From Pseudomonas fluorescens (GTDB taxonomy: Bacteria > Pseudomonadota > Gammaproteobacteria > Pseudomonadales > Pseudomonadaceae): a DNA stretch of 64,000 bases. The translations under genes were made by a program, and so were the position numbers. Below the pieces are notes generated by a model. That model worked only from the letters and a program-made list of their open reading frames with translations, was not told the origin of the DNA and did not search any database. Each line of letters begins with the position of its first letter. The first letter of the stretch is position 1. The DNA is taken from positions 1 to 64,000 of the forward strand of contig NZ_CABVHU010000021.1 of assembly GCF_902497855.1 (NCBI RefSeq), written 5' to 3'. Below, piece by piece: positions 62,486 to 64,000 of this stretch.

Positions 62486-62716
62486 TTAAATCCAATGCCC
62501 ACAATGGTCAATCAGTGTCATCATCAGTGCTAGTGTCATCTTGATGAATTCTTCGTTTCGGTCTATCGCAGTGAGAGCACCACGAACGTTTTCCGCAACT
62601 TCAGAGGCGCCGCGTTTCTCTACCCAGTTTGTTAGCTCCATGATGACGGCTTCTAAGGCGAGCTGATTTTCGTTGATTTTAAACAGCAGGGAATGCAGCA
62701 GGTCTGAGTTTGGCAT
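62486..62716 (-). CDS. small helical protein, window family member 4
   Basis: 76 aa, MPNSDLLHSLLFKINENQLA, LEAVIMELTNWVEKRGASEV, AENVRGALTAIDRN. It closely matches 43703-43909; both have GGAGG 7 bases before the ATG. The C-terminus (MTLALMMTLIDHCGHW) is more hydrophobic than in the other members. Confidence 0.75.
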   Translation of the reverse strand: MPNSDLLHSLLFKINENQLALEAVIMELTNWVEKRGASEVAENVRGALTAIDRNEEFIKMTLALMMTLIDHCGHWI

Positions 62717-62758
62717 TGTGTTTCCTCCGTGAAGAGGAAAGCGTAGCAGGGTATTGTA

Positions 62759-63031
62759 TCAACCGGTTGAACGCGGTAGCCACGCCGTTAGTGCGTTGCC
62801 CATGTTGTTCTGCGTCTTCGCCCAGTCCTGTGGTACGCGCTCTCGGGTATATTCCTTCAATGCCTCCTGGTACGCCGCCACGGCCTGTTCCAGCCGCGTC
62901 GTTTTCGCCTCACGCTTGCCCAGCGTCGCTAACGCGATGCCCAGGCCCATCTGCGTCTTCGCCCAGTCCAGCGGTACGCGCTCGCGGGTACGCCCCGGTA
63001 CAGCTGCCCCGCCCTCGTCAACCAGATCCAC
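62759..63031 (-). pseudogene. TPR-repeat protein relic
   Basis: The frame contains RERVPLDWAKTQMGLGIALA, LGKREAKTTRLEQAVAAYQE, ALKEYTRERVPQDWAKTQNN, MGNAL. These are about two copies of a 50-residue TPR (R-V-P-x-D-W-A-x-T-Q-x-N-x-G-x-A-L) known from large CHAT/STAND-type proteins. Start and C-terminal parts are missing, so it is a fragment. Its GC-rich codon use contrasts with the caspase operon. Confidence 0.65.
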
Positions 63032-63192
63032 TCCTGACTAAAGGGCAAGTCAAAAGGACACAGATCCGAAGTTCGTGTCCGTTTCACGGTAAGACAACGA
63101 CAAGAGGTTATTCACTTTATGTCGGTTTTGAATGAGGTGGCTATAGGCTATCGTATTGGTATAATGATTTTTCACAGCACAAGGAACCGCAT

Positions 63193-63741
63193 ATGTTCGC
63201 ACGCAAATTTTGTTATGTTGACGGCGCCCCTCGTATCATCAAGTCCGCAGGGTACACCGACGGTTATTGCATTGAGTTAAATGGTTATACTTATGACCAT
63301 GTTACGTTGGATGAGAGAATTCATCGCTACTTGACCGACCATGGCCAAGGAAAAAAAACACGCCTCTATTGTGCGTACAATGGTAGTAAAGTAAACGTTC
63401 TGGCTATCCAAACAGAAAACGGTGAAACTTTGAAGACGGATTCCATCGGAGATCTTCTGGTGGGGGGAGCTATATTTAGCCTGCTGGCTGGCGGCGCGAC
63501 GATGCTCTTGTCCTTTTTCCCTATTGTACTTTTGGTTGGCAAGCTGCACCTCGTCAAAGCGGGAACTGAAGTCGAAGTTGGGATGAGTCTCGCACTTTAC
63601 TTTTCGATTGGCATTACGCTTTGGTCCATGCACGGTCTTATCAAGATGGTGCGTATGAGGAACGCTATTGAGAAGATTCCGTCAGGCTCAATTGAAAAAG
63701 CCGGTAAAAAGACTTTTGGCGTAAATGCGCAGGCCGCGTAG
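63193..63741 (+). CDS. 182-aa two-TM hypothetical protein
   Basis: A soluble N-terminal part of about 85 residues (FARKFCYVDGAPRIIKSAGY, YDHVTLDERIHRYL) precedes two TM helices (about 88-112 and 128-147) and a basic tail (AGKKTFGVNAQAA). AAGGA is 8 bases before the ATG. Family not recognised. Confidence 0.65.
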   Translation: MFARKFCYVDGAPRIIKSAGYTDGYCIELNGYTYDHVTLDERIHRYLTDHGQGKKTRLYCAYNGSKVNVLAIQTENGETLKTDSIGDLLVGGAIFSLLAGGATMLLSFFPIVLLVGKLHLVKAGTEVEVGMSLALYFSIGITLWSMHGLIKMVRMRNAIEKIPSGSIEKAGKKTFGVNAQAA

Positions 63742-64000
63742 TCACGGGCGTTTCTAAGTCCTGTGAATATGCCTGCCCCAAGGTGCCACCGATTTAACCG
63801 ACAGAGACCTGTTCCCTGATAACCGGTGGCATAGGCCGGGGTGAACTGCAATGAGCTCGTACTCGATATGCAGGTAGTGCAAACTCACCACTCCCGGCAG
63901 GACCTACCAGTTGACAGCAATGGACACCTCTCCTATGAATGCGTCGGTACGCCCCAAACCTCGGCACATATGCAGTCAGGATCAAGACCGGAAACGCCGG
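63742..64000. other. right edge of the window, no supported gene
   Basis: Only short minus-strand frames are seen (63597-63851, 63794-63985) without motifs or ribosome sites. Any gene entering from the right cannot be judged. Confidence 0.3.

Noticed and set aside
1..64000. CRISPR array, tRNA or rRNA genes
   Set aside because: No regularly spaced repeats and no tRNA- or rRNA-like sequence were noticed; a tRNAscan or Infernal run would be needed to exclude small RNAs.

Overview
The window is a stretch of a Pseudomonas chromosome, probably of the P. fluorescens group. The core part is short. It holds the 5' part of chaA (calcium/proton antiporter), an add-type purine deaminase, an ArsR-like regulator and typical Pseudomonas REP palindromes (about 35.85-38.4 kb). 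Everything else is accessory DNA: many small hypothetical genes, defence genes, IS relics and broken genes.

Left block, 0-35.8 kb. It opens with the 3' end of an IS66-type transposase that truncates a neighbouring gene. Next comes a tightly packed four-gene operon of membrane proteins (389-5268, minus strand). It combines an ExbB/MotA-like channel with a long coiled-coil tail, a one-TM coiled-coil partner, a membrane-anchored vWA-like protein and a four-TM coiled-coil protein. It resembles Zorya ZorAB in logic but not in composition, and is the best candidate here for an undescribed system. After it come a YaaW-like protein with its XRE regulator, a LexA-box-controlled umuDC pair, and a run of small island genes that includes a DUF4062 protein and a DUF4145-Sel1-SEC-C protein. 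Then follow a broken Mrr-like nuclease, a helicase IV (HelD)-like protein with a zinc finger, a type I CBASS (Cap15-like effector plus CD-NTase), a class III sirtuin, and a GmrSD-type DUF262-DUF1524 protein. The block ends inside chaA, which is cut after about 107 codons.

Right block, 38.4-64 kb. A three-tyrosine-recombinase element with a small DNA-binding partner (Tn554/RIT-like) sits next to the core genes. It is followed by two members of a small helical protein family, a short inverted-repeat element, a Fic relic and a type I restriction-modification operon (hsdM, hsdS, two DUF262 genes, hsdR). The two DUF262 genes lie between hsdS and hsdR, and a second, truncated copy of the hsdR 5' end follows hsdS, so the module was inserted there. 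Beyond IS21-like repeats lies an AT-rich pair: an exported caspase-like protease with a beta-propeller-like N-terminus, and an exported DUF1353 protein. Another small helical protein, a TPR relic and a membrane protein close the window.

Overall this is a layered defence and mobile-element hotspot. Calls rest on reading protein motifs and DNA patterns by eye; no database search was run.
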